Shown here: positions 10,106 through 20,917 of the stretch, piece by piece
Layout: each line of letters starts with the position of its first letter
How positions within the stretch are numbered: position 1 is the stretch's first letter
NCBI RefSeq assembly: GCF_017168235.1
Contig: NZ_JABFAO010000002.1
Coordinates: 516,488-580,487, forward strand
Reading direction: 5' to 3'
Source of the DNA: Rhodococcus sp. KRD197
GTDB taxonomy: Bacteria; Actinomycetota; Actinomycetes; Mycobacteriales; Mycobacteriaceae
Length of the DNA: 64,000 bases
Made by a program: the position numbers and the translations under genes
Notes under the pieces: model-generated
What the model was told of the DNA's origin: nothing
Databases searched by the model: none
What the model saw: the letters and a program-made list of their open reading frames with translations, nothing else

Positions 10106-11497
10106 ATGAGCGTCGACCAACACACACCGGGAGGCCCGGACCCGGACGCCACCCCCACCGGGCTCAAGAAGGTCGTCGGGGCATCGATGGCCGGCACCAT
10201 CGTCGAGTGGTACGAGTTCTTCCTCTACGGAACCGCCGCGACCCTGGTCTTCTCCAAGGTGTTCTTCGCAGCCGGCACCAGCGAGCTCGACGCCATCCTC
10301 GCCGCTTTCGTCACCTACGCCGTCGGCTTTTTCGCCCGACCGCTCGGCGGAATAGTCTTCGGCCACTTCGGTGACAAACACGGTCGCAAGAAGCTGCTCC
10401 AGTTCAGTCTCGTCCTCGTCGGCGGCGCAACATTCCTCATGGGCTGCCTACCGACGTTCAACCAGATCGGCTACTGGGCCCCCGCCCTCCTCGTGGCGCT
10501 CCGTTTCATCCAGGGCTTCGCGGTCGGCGGTGAATGGGGTGGTGCGGTGCTGTTGGTGGCCGAGCACAGTCCCAACAAATCACGTGGCTTCTGGGCCAGC
10601 TGGCCGCAGGCGGGCGTGCCCGCCGGCAACCTGCTCGCCACCGTCGTGCTGCTTGTCCTCACCGCCACACTGTCCGACGAGGCCTTCCTCAGCTGGGGCT
10701 GGCGCGTTGCCTTCTGGCTCTCCGCCGTCATCGTCTTCGTGGGCTACTACATCCGCACCAAGGTGACCGACGCCCCGATCTTCCTCGAGGCGCAGAAGCA
10801 GGCCGAGGTCATCAAGGCCGCGTCGTACGGCGTCTTCGAGGTGCTCAAGCGTTACCCGCGCGGGGTGTTCACGGCCATGGGCCTGCGGTTCGGCGAGAAC
10901 GTCATGTACTACCTCGTCGTCACGTTCACGATCACCTACCTCAAGGTCGAGGTCGGGACGGATACCCAGACGATCCTGTGGTGGATGCTCGTCGCGCACG
11001 CAGTGCACTTCGCAGTCATCCCGCTCGTAGGCAAGCTGGCCGACCGCATCGGCCGACGACCGGTCTACATGTTCGGCGCCATCACAGCCGGCACCTGGGG
11101 CTTCTTCGCGTACCCGATGTTCAACAGCGGCCACAACGCCGTCATCATGGCCGCGATCATCATCGGCCTGGTCTGCCACGCCTTCATGTACGCCACGCAA
11201 CCGGCGATCATGGCCGAAATGTTCCCGACGCGGATGCGCTACTCCGGGGTGTCCCTCGGCTACCAGGTGACGTCCATCGTGGCCGGTTCGCTCGCACCCA
11301 TCATCGCGGTGTGGCTGTTGAACAGGTACAGCTCCGCGGTACCGATCGCGTGGTACCTGGCCGGGGCCTGCGCCATCACCGTAGTAGCCGTCTTCGCAGC
11401 GCGTGAAACGAAGGGCCTGGCGCTGGAGACGATCGACCTCGCCGACGCCAAGAACCTCGCAACCGAAGCCGAATTGTTGAACGCGGGCCTCAAGTGA
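10106..11497 (+). CDS. MHS-family (major facilitator) metabolite:H+ symporter
   Basis: 463 aa, 12 predicted membrane segments. The N-terminus VVGASMAGTIVEWYEFFLYG and the RPLGGIVFGHFGDKHGRKK loop (motif A) are typical of the metabolite:proton symporter branch that carries organic acids such as shikimate, 2-oxoglutarate or proline-like substrates. A second motif-A-like loop is GKLADRIGRRPVY. The last four bases (GTGA) overlap the start of the 3-hydroxybutyrate dehydrogenase gene, so a small carboxylic acid such as 3-hydroxybutyrate is a plausible substrate (inference). Divergent from the LysR gene. A GAGCAG ribosome site lies upstream of ATG 10106. Confidence 0.88.
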   Translation: MSVDQHTPGGPDPDATPTGLKKVVGASMAGTIVEWYEFFLYGTAATLVFSKVFFAAGTSELDAILAAFVTYAVGFFARPLGGIVFGHFGDKHGRKKLLQFSLVLVGGATFLMGCLPTFNQIGYWAPALLVALRFIQGFAVGGEWGGAVLLVAEHSPNKSRGFWASWPQAGVPAGNLLATVVLLVLTATLSDEAFLSWGWRVAFWLSAVIVFVGYYIRTKVTDAPIFLEAQKQAEVIKAASYGVFEVLKRYPRGVFTAMGLRFGENVMYYLVVTFTITYLKVEVGTDTQTILWWMLVAHAVHFAVIPLVGKLADRIGRRPVYMFGAITAGTWGFFAYPMFNSGHNAVIMAAIIIGLVCHAFMYATQPAIMAEMFPTRMRYSGVSLGYQVTSIVAGSLAPIIAVWLLNRYSSAVPIAWYLAGACAITVVAVFAARETKGLALETIDLADAKNLATEAELLNAGLK

Positions 11498-12240
11498 CGA
11501 CCCTTTCCGGACGTTCCGCGCTGGTCACAGGCGGAGCGTCCGGTATCGGGGCCGCGTGCGCGCGCGAACTGGCTGCGCGTGGCGCGACGGTGACCATCGC
11601 CGACGTCGACGAGGTCGCAGCCAAAGAACTCGCGTCGGAACTGGGCGGTGACGCCTGGGCGGTGGACCTGCTGGAAACGGCCTCCTTGGAAGAGCTGACG
11701 CTCGACGTCGACGTCCTCGTCAACAACGCCGGGATCCAAACCGTCGCGCCGATAGTCGATTTCGATCCCGCAGCATTTCGACGAATCCAGACGTTGATGG
11801 TCGAGGCGCCGTTCCTGCTGATCCGGGCAGTGCTGCCTGGCATGTATTCGCGCGGGTTCGGCCGAATCCTCAATGTCTCCTCGGTGCACGGCCTGCGAGC
11901 CTCGCAGTACAAGGTCGCCTACGTCACCGCCAAGCACGCCCTCGAAGGACTGTCGAAGGTGACCGCCCTCGAAGGCGGCGGGCGCGGTGTCACAAGCAAC
12001 TGCGTCAACCCCGGCTACGTCCGAACGCCTTTGGTGGAGAAACAGATTGCCGATCAAGCCGCGGCACACGGGATCGACGAGCATCAGGTGCTCGAGCAGG
12101 TCATGCTGACCGAGAGTGCGATCAAGCGACTCGTCGAGCCTTCCGAGGTCGCCTCCCTGGTCGGGTGGCTGGCGTCCTCGGATGCCGGGATGGTCACCGG
12201 AGCGTCGTACACCATGGACGGAGGGTGGTCGGCGCGCTGA
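11494..12240 (+). CDS. 3-hydroxybutyrate dehydrogenase-like SDR
   Basis: 248-aa NAD-dependent short-chain dehydrogenase, probably converting 3-hydroxybutyrate to acetoacetate. It shows TGGASGIG (residues 11-18), NNAGIQTVAPI, the active-site NVSSVHGL and AYVTAKH (YxxxK), and GYVRTPLVEKQI, the last being characteristic of 3-hydroxybutyrate dehydrogenases. GTG start within a GTGA overlap with the transporter gene. With the MHS carrier and LysR it forms a likely uptake-and-oxidation unit. Other beta-hydroxyacid substrates remain possible. Confidence 0.82.
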   Translation: MTTLSGRSALVTGGASGIGAACARELAARGATVTIADVDEVAAKELASELGGDAWAVDLLETASLEELTLDVDVLVNNAGIQTVAPIVDFDPAAFRRIQTLMVEAPFLLIRAVLPGMYSRGFGRILNVSSVHGLRASQYKVAYVTAKHALEGLSKVTALEGGGRGVTSNCVNPGYVRTPLVEKQIADQAAAHGIDEHQVLEQVMLTESAIKRLVEPSEVASLVGWLASSDAGMVTGASYTMDGGWSAR

Positions 12241-12256
12241 GGTTCTGGCGTTGGCT

Positions 12257-12300
12257 GTTTGCCGGTTGCCGGTTCGCTGTTTGCCGTTTGCCGTTTGCCG
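12257..12300. repeat. GTTTGCC short tandem repeat
   Basis: Degenerate heptamer repeat (GTTTGCC, GGTTGCC, GGTTCGCT, then three GTTTGCC units) directly after the dehydrogenase gene and leading into palindrome family B. The rest of the 12241-12507 gap holds only this and the palindrome; no coding sequence was seen there. Confidence 0.7.
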
Positions 12301-12352
12301 CATGAATGGACCATTGCAACTGTCTGAGCGTTGTGATGGCACATTCATGCGG
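12298..12352. repeat. 55-bp palindrome, family B copy 1
   Basis: Outer arms CCGCATGAATG (12298-12308) and CATTCATGCGG (12342-12352) are exact complements 55 bp apart end to end. The interior is less conserved but contains GGACCATT and GTCTGAGCG. A second copy of exactly the same length and arms lies at 12772-12826, on the other side of tRNA-Ser. Confidence 0.85.
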
Positions 12353-12507
12353 GTCTACAGACGGCGCGGCGCGCAGCCGGAACCGAATTCCGACAGCTTC
12401 CGTCCCCTGGCTGAAACTTGAACTGCCGGGCCTCGGGTTCGGGACCGCACGCTCGGATGCCGCCGCCGGTGACCGTCGACGCAGCCACCGACAAGAGCAG
12501 CGGATGA

Positions 12508-12543
12508 GAAAACCCCCGCAACTCGATGAGTTGCGGGGGTTTC
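12508..12543 (-). terminator. Rho-independent terminator of tRNA-Ser
   Basis: The stem AACCCCCGCAACTC / GAGTTGCGGGGGTT ends in a T-run on the minus strand (GGGGGTTTTCTC). It begins immediately after the CCA end of the tRNA gene. Confidence 0.88.
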
Positions 12544-14476
<1,933 letters not shown>

Positions 14477-14480
<4 letters not shown>

Positions 14481-15997
14481 TGCCCGACGACCACTGCGCC
14501 CTCGGGGGCCTCAGGTAACAGTCCCGGCTTGAGGACGACGGCGGAGATGACAGCCCCGAGCAGGAAGATGCCGGTGGCCCACCAGAATGTGGTGGTGTAG
14601 CTGGCGATCTCGGCATTGGCCTGCAGCGCGAGCGCATCGGTCGCCGTCGCGACGTTGTCGGTGACGTAGTTCGCTGCCGCAGTGGCCCCGATGGTGCTCA
14701 GCAGGGCGGTGCCGATGGAGCCGCCGATCTGTTGCATCGTGTTGACGGTCGCCGACGCGACTCCCGAGTCGTCGGGGTCGACTCCCGAGACAGCGCCCTG
14801 CATGGCTGGTGCCATCGTGGCTCCCAGGCCGACGCCCATCACGACAAGGCCGGGCAGGATGTGCGTCGTATAGCTGCTGTCGACTCCGATCTGCGTCAGA
14901 TATCCCATCCCGGCAGCCGCCAGGATGAGGCCGGTGGTCATCAGCACACGCGGTCCGAAGCGCGGTAGCACGATCGAGGTGGACAGCGTGGCGGTGATGA
15001 TGAGCGAGACGATCATCGGCATGAAAGCGAAGCCGGTGCTGATCGGGGTGAAACCGAGCGTGTTCTGCAGGTAGTACGTGAGAAACAGGAACACTGCGAA
15101 CATTCCTGCCCCGGTGACGAAGACGGCGAGGAACGACCCTGCGCGCGTCCGGTCGAGGATGATTCGCAGCGGCAGCAGCGGGTGCTCGACGCGCCTCTGA
15201 ATGGCGAAGAACGCTCCGAGCAACACGACACCGGCGACCAGGAACGCGATGGTGACGTTGTTTGACCAGCCGTCGGATTCGGCGTGAGCGAAACCGTAGA
15301 CGATGGCGAAGAGCGCGGCGGAGACGGTCACCGTGCCGGGGATGTCGAGCCGCGGACGGACGTCGACTTTGTGCTTGGCGAGCAGGATGAACCCGGCCAC
15401 GAAAGCGAAGGCCGCGAAGAACAGATTGACGTAGAGGCTCCAGCGCCAGCTCGCCCATTCTGTGAGCATGCCCCCGAGCAGCAGTCCCAATGCACCGCCG
15501 CCGCCTGCGATGGCACCGAAAATACCGAATGCTCGTGCTCGTTCCTTCGGGTCGGTGAACGTGGTCGCGAGGAGCGAGAGCGCGGCGGGGGCCAGCAGAG
15601 CGCCGAAGACGCCCTGGCCGGCGCGGGCCGCGACCAACATGCCGAGGTTCACCGCTGCGCCGCCGGCCGCGGACATGATGGCGAAGCCCACCAGGCCGAC
15701 GAGGAATGTGTTGCGGCGACCGAAGAGATCGCTCAGTCGTCCGCCCAGGAGCAGCAAGCTTCCGAACGCGAGGGCATACGACGTGACCACCCAGGATCGG
15801 TTGCTGTCGTCGAAGCCCAGATCGAGCTGAGCTGCCGGTAGCGCGATGTTCACGATGGTGGCGTCGAGCACCACCATCAGCTGGGCGAGGCCGAGGGTGG
15901 CCAGAATGAGCCAGCGGTTGCGGTGTGATTTGGCTGCGGTGGTGTCGTCCCCGGTGTGTTCCGACGACGACACATCGTCTGGTGTCAGTGCGGTCAT
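14477..15997 (-). CDS. MFS drug exporter, DHA2 (14-TMS) family
   Basis: 506 aa with 14 predicted membrane segments, related to EmrB/QacA-type proton-driven drug exporters. Motif A is GRLSDLFGRRNTFLVG and the antiporter motif C region is GGGGALGLLLGGML. The N-terminus LATLGLAQLMVVLDATIVNI is the usual TM1 with the conserved Asp. It is divergent from a TetR gene, with two identical-type palindromic operators between them, a standard repressor-exporter pair. The substrate is unknown. Confidence 0.92.
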
Positions 15998-16018
15998 GAT
16001 GTCCCCTGATCGACTATT

Positions 16019-16035
16019 CGGAGGTGTACCCTCCG
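16019..16035. promoter_or_regulatory. TetR operator copy 1
   Basis: CGGAGG-N5-CCTCCG, a perfect palindrome, followed by CTTAT. It lies 22 bp upstream of the exporter start. It repeats at 16062, 43 bp further on, about four helical turns. Confidence 0.65.
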
Positions 16036-16061
16036 CTTATGCCACGAAGGTAGCAGCTAAC

Positions 16062-16078
16062 CGGAGGAGACGCCTCCA
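16062..16078. promoter_or_regulatory. TetR operator copy 2
   Basis: CGGAGG-N5-CCTCCA followed by CTTAT, the same layout as copy 1, and 25 bp upstream of the tetR start. Two matching sites in one divergent promoter region strongly suggest the binding site of the adjacent TetR protein. Confidence 0.65.
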
Positions 16079-16102
16079 CTTATCGGATGAAACGGACATT
16101 CA

Positions 16103-16783
16103 ATGACTGTGAGAGCGGACACATCGGCGATCGGTGTCGACAAGCCGCTGCGTGCCGACGCCGAACGTAATCGCCGACGCATCATCGACGCGGCACGCGA
16201 GTTGTTCGCCACGCGCGGCATCGACATCACGCTCGACGAGGTCGCGGCCCACGCCAAGGTCGGCGTAGGGACGGTGTATCGACGGTTCGCGTGCAAGGAA
16301 AACCTCATCGACGGTGTCTTCGAGCAGCGTCTCGAGGACGTGCTGCTCATCGCTCAGGAAAGCCTCGAGATCGACGACGCCTGGGACGGCCTCGCGATGT
16401 TGCTCGAGAGGGTCTGCGAGGGGATCTCGGCCGACCGGGGGCTCAACGACGTCTTGATGGGCACGGACGAGGGGCGCAAGGGTATCGCGAGGATGCGCGA
16501 ACGTATCGACCCGTTCATCGAGAGAATCGTTGTTCGGGCACGTGAATCGGGTGCCCTTCGTGCGGATGTCGAGGTGAACGACTTCTTCGCGATCATCGCG
16601 ATGGTGGCCGCCGCCGCCGAACTGAGCTTTGCGATCGAACCGTCGAACTGGCGGCGCTACTTCACGATCATGCTCGACGGTTTGCGCGCCGAGGCCGGGG
16701 TCGTCACTCCGCTCCCGGGGCGAGCGTTCACGAGCGAGGAGATTGTGGAGACCAAAGCTGCGATGCACGGCCGCCGTCGCTGA
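16103..16783 (+). CDS. TetR-family repressor of the adjacent exporter
   Basis: 226 aa. The N-terminal TetR helix-turn-helix is ADAERNRRRIIDAARELFAT, then GIDITLDEVAAHAKVGVGTVYRRFACKENL (about residues 20-70). The C-terminal ligand domain is variable. It is divergent from the DHA2 exporter; the 105-bp gap carries two CGGAGG-N5-CCTCC palindromes. It likely represses the exporter and itself until a drug-like ligand binds. Confidence 0.9.
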   Translation: MTVRADTSAIGVDKPLRADAERNRRRIIDAARELFATRGIDITLDEVAAHAKVGVGTVYRRFACKENLIDGVFEQRLEDVLLIAQESLEIDDAWDGLAMLLERVCEGISADRGLNDVLMGTDEGRKGIARMRERIDPFIERIVVRARESGALRADVEVNDFFAIIAMVAAAAELSFAIEPSNWRRYFTIMLDGLRAEAGVVTPLPGRAFTSEEIVETKAAMHGRRR

Positions 16784-16984
16784 TTGTTGTTCGGCACAGC
16801 AAGTGCGCCCGATCCTCGTCGTGCATGCCGCTCCCGTTGTGCACAGTCCCAACTGTGCTCAGTGCGGTCGTGATCGGCGCAACCTGGGCCTTGGCGCTGT
16901 GGGCTTCCTCACGTAATGTGCCTCCAGAGCGTTACTACTGCCCGGTAAGTCCGCGGGCGCCGAACAGAGATCAACGGGGGTTAC

Positions 16985-18304
16985 ATGCGAGTGTCACGGG
17001 TTCTTGGAGCAGCGATCGGTGCTGCCTTGCTTACGGCGACCATGGCGACGCCCAGCGCGCTCGCCCAGCCCCCGTCTGGATCGTCCACCGGCTCGACGGT
17101 GGAGTCGGATTTCTATCTGCCGCCGAGTCCACTGCCCGCAGGTTCACCGGGGGACCTGATCCGCTCGGAGCCATCGCACCTTGCGATCTCGCTACCCGCA
17201 ATCGGCGGGACTTTGCCGGGGGTGGCAACCCGAATCATGTACCGCAGCAACGATTCCAATGGCGAAGCCAATGCAGTGACAGGCACATACATCGACCCGG
17301 CAGCCGAATGGACGGGTCCCGGGCCGCGTCCGCTCGTCGTGGTCGCGCCCGGCACGCAGGGGCAGGGCGACCAGTGTGCGCCGTCGAAGATGCTCAACCA
17401 CCTCATCACCTACACCCCGCCGATCGGCCCAATGGTCGAGTACGAGGTGCTCGCCGCCTATTCGTTCCTCGTCCAGGGATACGGCGTTGTGATCACCGAC
17501 TACGACGGTCTCGGCACCCCCGGCGCGCACACCTACGTCAACCGCGCGGCCGAGGCGCACGCAGTGCTCGACGCAGCGCGTGCGGCGCAGCGACTGTCGG
17601 GTACCAAGATCTCCGGGAACGGCCCGGTCGGCGCGTACGGCTACTCGCAAGGCGGCGGCGCCGCCGCAGCAGCCGCCGAGCTCGCCGATGAGTACGCTCC
17701 CGAGCTGGACCTCGTCGGAACGTACGCGGGTGCACCGCCTGCCGATCTGAAGAAGGTACTCGAACAGGTCGATGGCACGATCCTCACCGGCGTAATCGGC
17801 TACACACTCAACGGGCTGCTCGAATCGGATCCCCATCTGCGACCGTTGGTCGACGCAAACATCAACGACGCCGGCCAAGCGATGCTGAACATGGTGGCAA
17901 ATCAGTGCGCCGGTGAGACGATTCTGACTGTCGGACTACGCCGTACGCAGCAGTACACCAACAGCGGCGAACCGCTGTCGGTCATCCTGGATCGCCTTCC
18001 GGAGGCGCAGGAGGTTCTCGCCAAGAACAAGATCGGCGAGCGCACTCCCAGTGCACCGGTGCTGATTCAATCGGGCACCTCGGACGATATCGTTCCCTTC
18101 GGTCAGGCCGAAGAACTCGCCGGAGCCTGGTGCGGTCAGGGCGCAACGGTTCAGTTCAGTGCCACCAACCTCCCGCCGCTCGTGCCAGGATCCGGTGCAG
18201 GCCATATCATTCCGGCCATTCCAGGGTTCCTCGGTATGGGAGAGGCGCAGGCCTGGATGAAGGACCGCTTCCACGGAGTACCTGCGCCGACCAACTGCCG
18301 ATGA
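16985..18304 (+). CDS. Secreted lipase, LIP family
   Basis: 439 aa with a Sec signal peptide (hydrophobic core LGAAIGAALLTATMATPS, probable cleavage after ALA-27). Alpha/beta hydrolase: the nucleophile elbow is GYSQG with Ser221, the acid is probably in GTSDDIVPFGQ and the histidine in GSGAGHIIP. TDYDGLGTPG before the nucleophile is typical of secretory lipases of the LIP family in corynebacteria and nocardiae. It probably hydrolyses extracellular acylglycerols or esters. ATG 16985 is preceded by a GGGGG stretch. The 200-bp gap upstream shows no other gene. Confidence 0.88.
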   Translation: MRVSRVLGAAIGAALLTATMATPSALAQPPSGSSTGSTVESDFYLPPSPLPAGSPGDLIRSEPSHLAISLPAIGGTLPGVATRIMYRSNDSNGEANAVTGTYIDPAAEWTGPGPRPLVVVAPGTQGQGDQCAPSKMLNHLITYTPPIGPMVEYEVLAAYSFLVQGYGVVITDYDGLGTPGAHTYVNRAAEAHAVLDAARAAQRLSGTKISGNGPVGAYGYSQGGGAAAAAAELADEYAPELDLVGTYAGAPPADLKKVLEQVDGTILTGVIGYTLNGLLESDPHLRPLVDANINDAGQAMLNMVANQCAGETILTVGLRRTQQYTNSGEPLSVILDRLPEAQEVLAKNKIGERTPSAPVLIQSGTSDDIVPFGQAEELAGAWCGQGATVQFSATNLPPLVPGSGAGHIIPAIPGFLGMGEAQAWMKDRFHGVPAPTNCR

Positions 18305-18328
18305 CCCCCATGTACGGGTCGTGCGTTC

Positions 18329-18658
18329 TCAGCGCGGCCCGTACATGATCACTGCCACGCCGATCAGGCAGATCGAGGCACCGGTGATGTCCCACCGGTC
18401 CGGGCGGAAACCGTCGGCGACCATGCCCCAAGCAAGGGAACCGGCGACGAACACGCCACCGTAGGCCGCGAGAATGCGGCCGAAATTGGCGTCGGGCTGC
18501 AGGGTCGCGACGAACCCGTACAGGCCGAGGGCGATCACCCCGGCGCCGATCCAGATCCAACCGCGGTGCTCGCGCACACCCTGCCAAACGAGCCAGGCAC
18601 CGCCGATCTCGAACAGGGCCGCCACGCCGAACAGCAGGACCGACTTCAGAACCGTCAC
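18329..18658 (-). CDS. YnfA/UPF0060 small membrane protein
   Basis: 109 aa with four membrane segments. The family sequence [19 protein letters not shown], then [22 protein letters not shown], is clear. GTG 18658 gives the usual length of about 110 residues; ATG 18676 would add six residues. Convergent with the lipase and divergent from phoU. The family is SMR-like in size and topology but its function is not established. Confidence 0.85.
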   Translation of the reverse strand: MTVLKSVLLFGVAALFEIGGAWLVWQGVREHRGWIWIGAGVIALGLYGFVATLQPDANFGRILAAYGGVFVAGSLAWGMVADGFRPDRWDITGASICLIGVAVIMYGPR

Positions 18659-18792
18659 AGGGCGCAATCGTCCCATATCTGCGCAAGGGGGTGTAGAAAG
18701 AGCGTGTTCCGGGTATGAGAGTGCGAACGCGCAACGATGAGGATCAACGACAATGCTGAACAACGCGAACGATCACGAGGTGGCTGGCCGCC

Positions 18793-19446
18793 GTGCGTGA
18801 GTCCTATACCCTTCAACTCGACGATCTGGCATCCGACCTGGCGCAGATGTGCCACTTGGCCGAGGTCGCCATGGCGTCGGCTACTCGCGCGTTGTTGACT
18901 GCCGACCTGGCCTTGGCCGAAGAGACCATCAGTAGCCGTGAACCGATCGACGTACTCGCCGTGGAGTGGGAGCAGAAGGCTTTTGCTTTGCTCGCACTCC
19001 AGGCTCCTGTCGCAATGGACCTTCGAAGCACCGTGAGCGGCATCCATATCGTCGCTGACCTGCAACGGATGGGTGGGCTCGCGATACACATCGCCGAGTT
19101 GGCTCGCCGTCGTCACCCCGCCCACGTGCTGCCGCCCGAGGTCGAGGGTGTGTTCGCCGAGATGGGCCGCGTCGCGGTCGACCAAGCGCACGCCACGCGC
19201 GCGGTGCTGCTCGGCCGCGATGCCGATCTGGCCGCCGAACTGCAGACCAAGGACGAGGCGATGGACGAGCTGCACCGCAGCCTGTTCATCCTGACCTCCG
19301 CGCCGGACTGGCCGCACGGGGTGGCGGCCGCGGTCGACATCACGCTGCTGGGGCGCTTCTACGAACGGTTCAGCGATCACACCGTGGAAGTGGCCAAACG
19401 CGTCATCTTTCTCGTCACCGGCGAGTTCCGTCCGGAGGAGTCGTGA
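18793..19446 (+). CDS. phoU: PhoU-family phosphate signalling protein
   Basis: 217 aa with two PhoU three-helix repeats: one begins FTLQ-like at YTLQLDDLASDLAQMC, the other follows AEMGRVAVDQAHAT. The ending TLLGRFYERFSDHTVEVAKR matches the conserved ERxxDHxxNIAE element. PhoU links the Pst transporter to the PhoR kinase and modulates phosphate uptake. GTG start; the stop overlaps the next gene by four bases. No pst gene is adjacent. Confidence 0.9.
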   Translation: MRESYTLQLDDLASDLAQMCHLAEVAMASATRALLTADLALAEETISSREPIDVLAVEWEQKAFALLALQAPVAMDLRSTVSGIHIVADLQRMGGLAIHIAELARRRHPAHVLPPEVEGVFAEMGRVAVDQAHATRAVLLGRDADLAAELQTKDEAMDELHRSLFILTSAPDWPHGVAAAVDITLLGRFYERFSDHTVEVAKRVIFLVTGEFRPEES

Positions 19447-20303
19447 CCGAGGGGTCACTCGAACTGCACACAGAGCCCACTGGTGGCAGTATCAGCCAAA
19501 TGAAACGTGACGTCTCGGCCTATCTCGACGTGGATGTCACCGAGGCCAGCACCCTCGAGTTCCAGATCGCCATCGCCCCGCATCCCGGAGCCGACGTGTG
19601 GGAAGCGCTCTCGTTCAGCCTCGATGGTCAGCCCGTCGACGCCCAGGAGATCAGTGGTGCGCACGGCACTCGCATCCACAAGCTGTACTGCGGTGTGGGC
19701 AAGCTCGAGGTCTCGTACTCGGCGACCATCTACGGCAACGCCGATCCGGCGCCCGTCTCCGACTACGACCTGTCGCTGTACCTGCGGCCGAGTCGCTACG
19801 CCGAGGCGGACAAGTTCTTCGGTTTCGCTGCAACAGAATTCGGATCCTACGAGCCGTCGGAGAAGTTGCTGGCCGAGGTGTCCTCGTGGGTCGGTTCACG
19901 GTTGAGTTACGTACCGGGCAGCAGTGATCCGATCGATGGAGCCGCCGACACGCTGCTCGCCGGTGCCGGAGTCTGCCGCGACTACACGCATCTGGTTGTC
20001 GCGCTGCTGCGCGCGGTGAACGTGCCGGCCCGGCTCGTGGCCGTCTACGCGCCGGGCTGTGATCCGATGGACTTCCATGCCGTCGCCGAGGCGTTCGTCG
20101 ACGGTCAGTGGCGAGTGGTCGATGCCACGTGCCTGGCACCGCGTTCGACTCTCGTACGCATCGCGACCGGTCGCGATGCGGCCGACACGGCATTCCTCGA
20201 CAACCACGGCGGGTCCATCATCCTCAACAGCGCCACCGTGGGAGCCATCGTCGACGGCCCACTCCCGTTCGACGACATCACCCAACTGGTGTCGATCACC
20301 TAG
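19443..20303 (+). CDS. Transglutaminase-like cysteine protease-fold protein
   Basis: 286 aa. The N-terminal beta domain (about 1-115) precedes a transglutaminase-like core. The catalytic triad is visible as Cys178 in GAGVCRDYTHL, His212 in DFHAVAEAF and Asp227 in VVDATCL. Such proteins may act as proteases, amidases or transglutaminases on unknown substrates. The GTG start overlaps the phoU stop (GTGA), so the two are co-translated. No signal peptide is present, hence cytosolic. Confidence 0.85.
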   Translation: MTEGSLELHTEPTGGSISQMKRDVSAYLDVDVTEASTLEFQIAIAPHPGADVWEALSFSLDGQPVDAQEISGAHGTRIHKLYCGVGKLEVSYSATIYGNADPAPVSDYDLSLYLRPSRYAEADKFFGFAATEFGSYEPSEKLLAEVSSWVGSRLSYVPGSSDPIDGAADTLLAGAGVCRDYTHLVVALLRAVNVPARLVAVYAPGCDPMDFHAVAEAFVDGQWRVVDATCLAPRSTLVRIATGRDAADTAFLDNHGGSIILNSATVGAIVDGPLPFDDITQLVSIT

Positions 20304-20329
20304 ATCGACGGCAGTGCCGGAGAAGTGAC

Positions 20330-20917
20330 ATGATCGAGGTCATGTCTGTCACATTGCACCTGGTCGGCGACCCCGAGGCCGATGCGCTCCTCGCCGAGGA
20401 TCCGTTCGCGCTGCTAATCGGGATGTTGCTCGATCAGCAGGTGCCGATGGAGTCGGCGTTCGCCGGCCCGAAGAAACTCGTCGACCGGCTCGGTGACCTG
20501 AAGGTGAACACCATCGCCGCGGCCGATCCGGAAGAGTTCGCAGCCGTGTGCGCCACAACGCCTGCCGTGCACCGATTTCCGGGGTCCATGGCCAAGCGGA
20601 TCCAAGGCCTCGCCGAGTACCTGGTGGAGAACTACGACGGCAAGCCCGATCAGATCTGGCGTCGCGACGACCCCGATGGCGCAGAAGTGTTGAAACGTCT
20701 CAAAGCCTTGCCGGGGTACGGCGACCAGAAGGCGCGAATCTTCCTGGCACTGCTCGGTAAGCAGATGGGTGTCACACCGGAGGGCTGGCGCAGCGCCGCA
20801 GGTGCTTACGGTGACGAGGGAGCCCGCAGATCGATCGCCGACGTCGTCGACGCGCAGTCTCTGCTCGAGGTCCGGGAGTTCAAGAAGGCCGCAAAGGCGG
20901 CAGCAAAGAAGAAGTGA
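20330..20917 (+). CDS. HhH-GPD family base-excision DNA repair protein
   Basis: 195 aa. HhH-GPD glycosylase-like fold: LIGMLLDQQVPMESAFAGP at the N-terminus (the AAIVGQQVS-type helix of AlkA/Nth relatives), and the helix-hairpin-helix LKALPGYGDQKARIFLALLGK. The Lys-rich tail KKAAKAAAKKK probably helps DNA contact. The start at 20330 has GGAG seven bases upstream; ATG 20342 is too close to its GAGG. The stop overlaps the next gene by four bases. The lesion substrate is unknown. Confidence 0.85.
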   Translation: MIEVMSVTLHLVGDPEADALLAEDPFALLIGMLLDQQVPMESAFAGPKKLVDRLGDLKVNTIAAADPEEFAAVCATTPAVHRFPGSMAKRIQGLAEYLVENYDGKPDQIWRRDDPDGAEVLKRLKALPGYGDQKARIFLALLGKQMGVTPEGWRSAAGAYGDEGARRSIADVVDAQSLLEVREFKKAAKAAAKKK

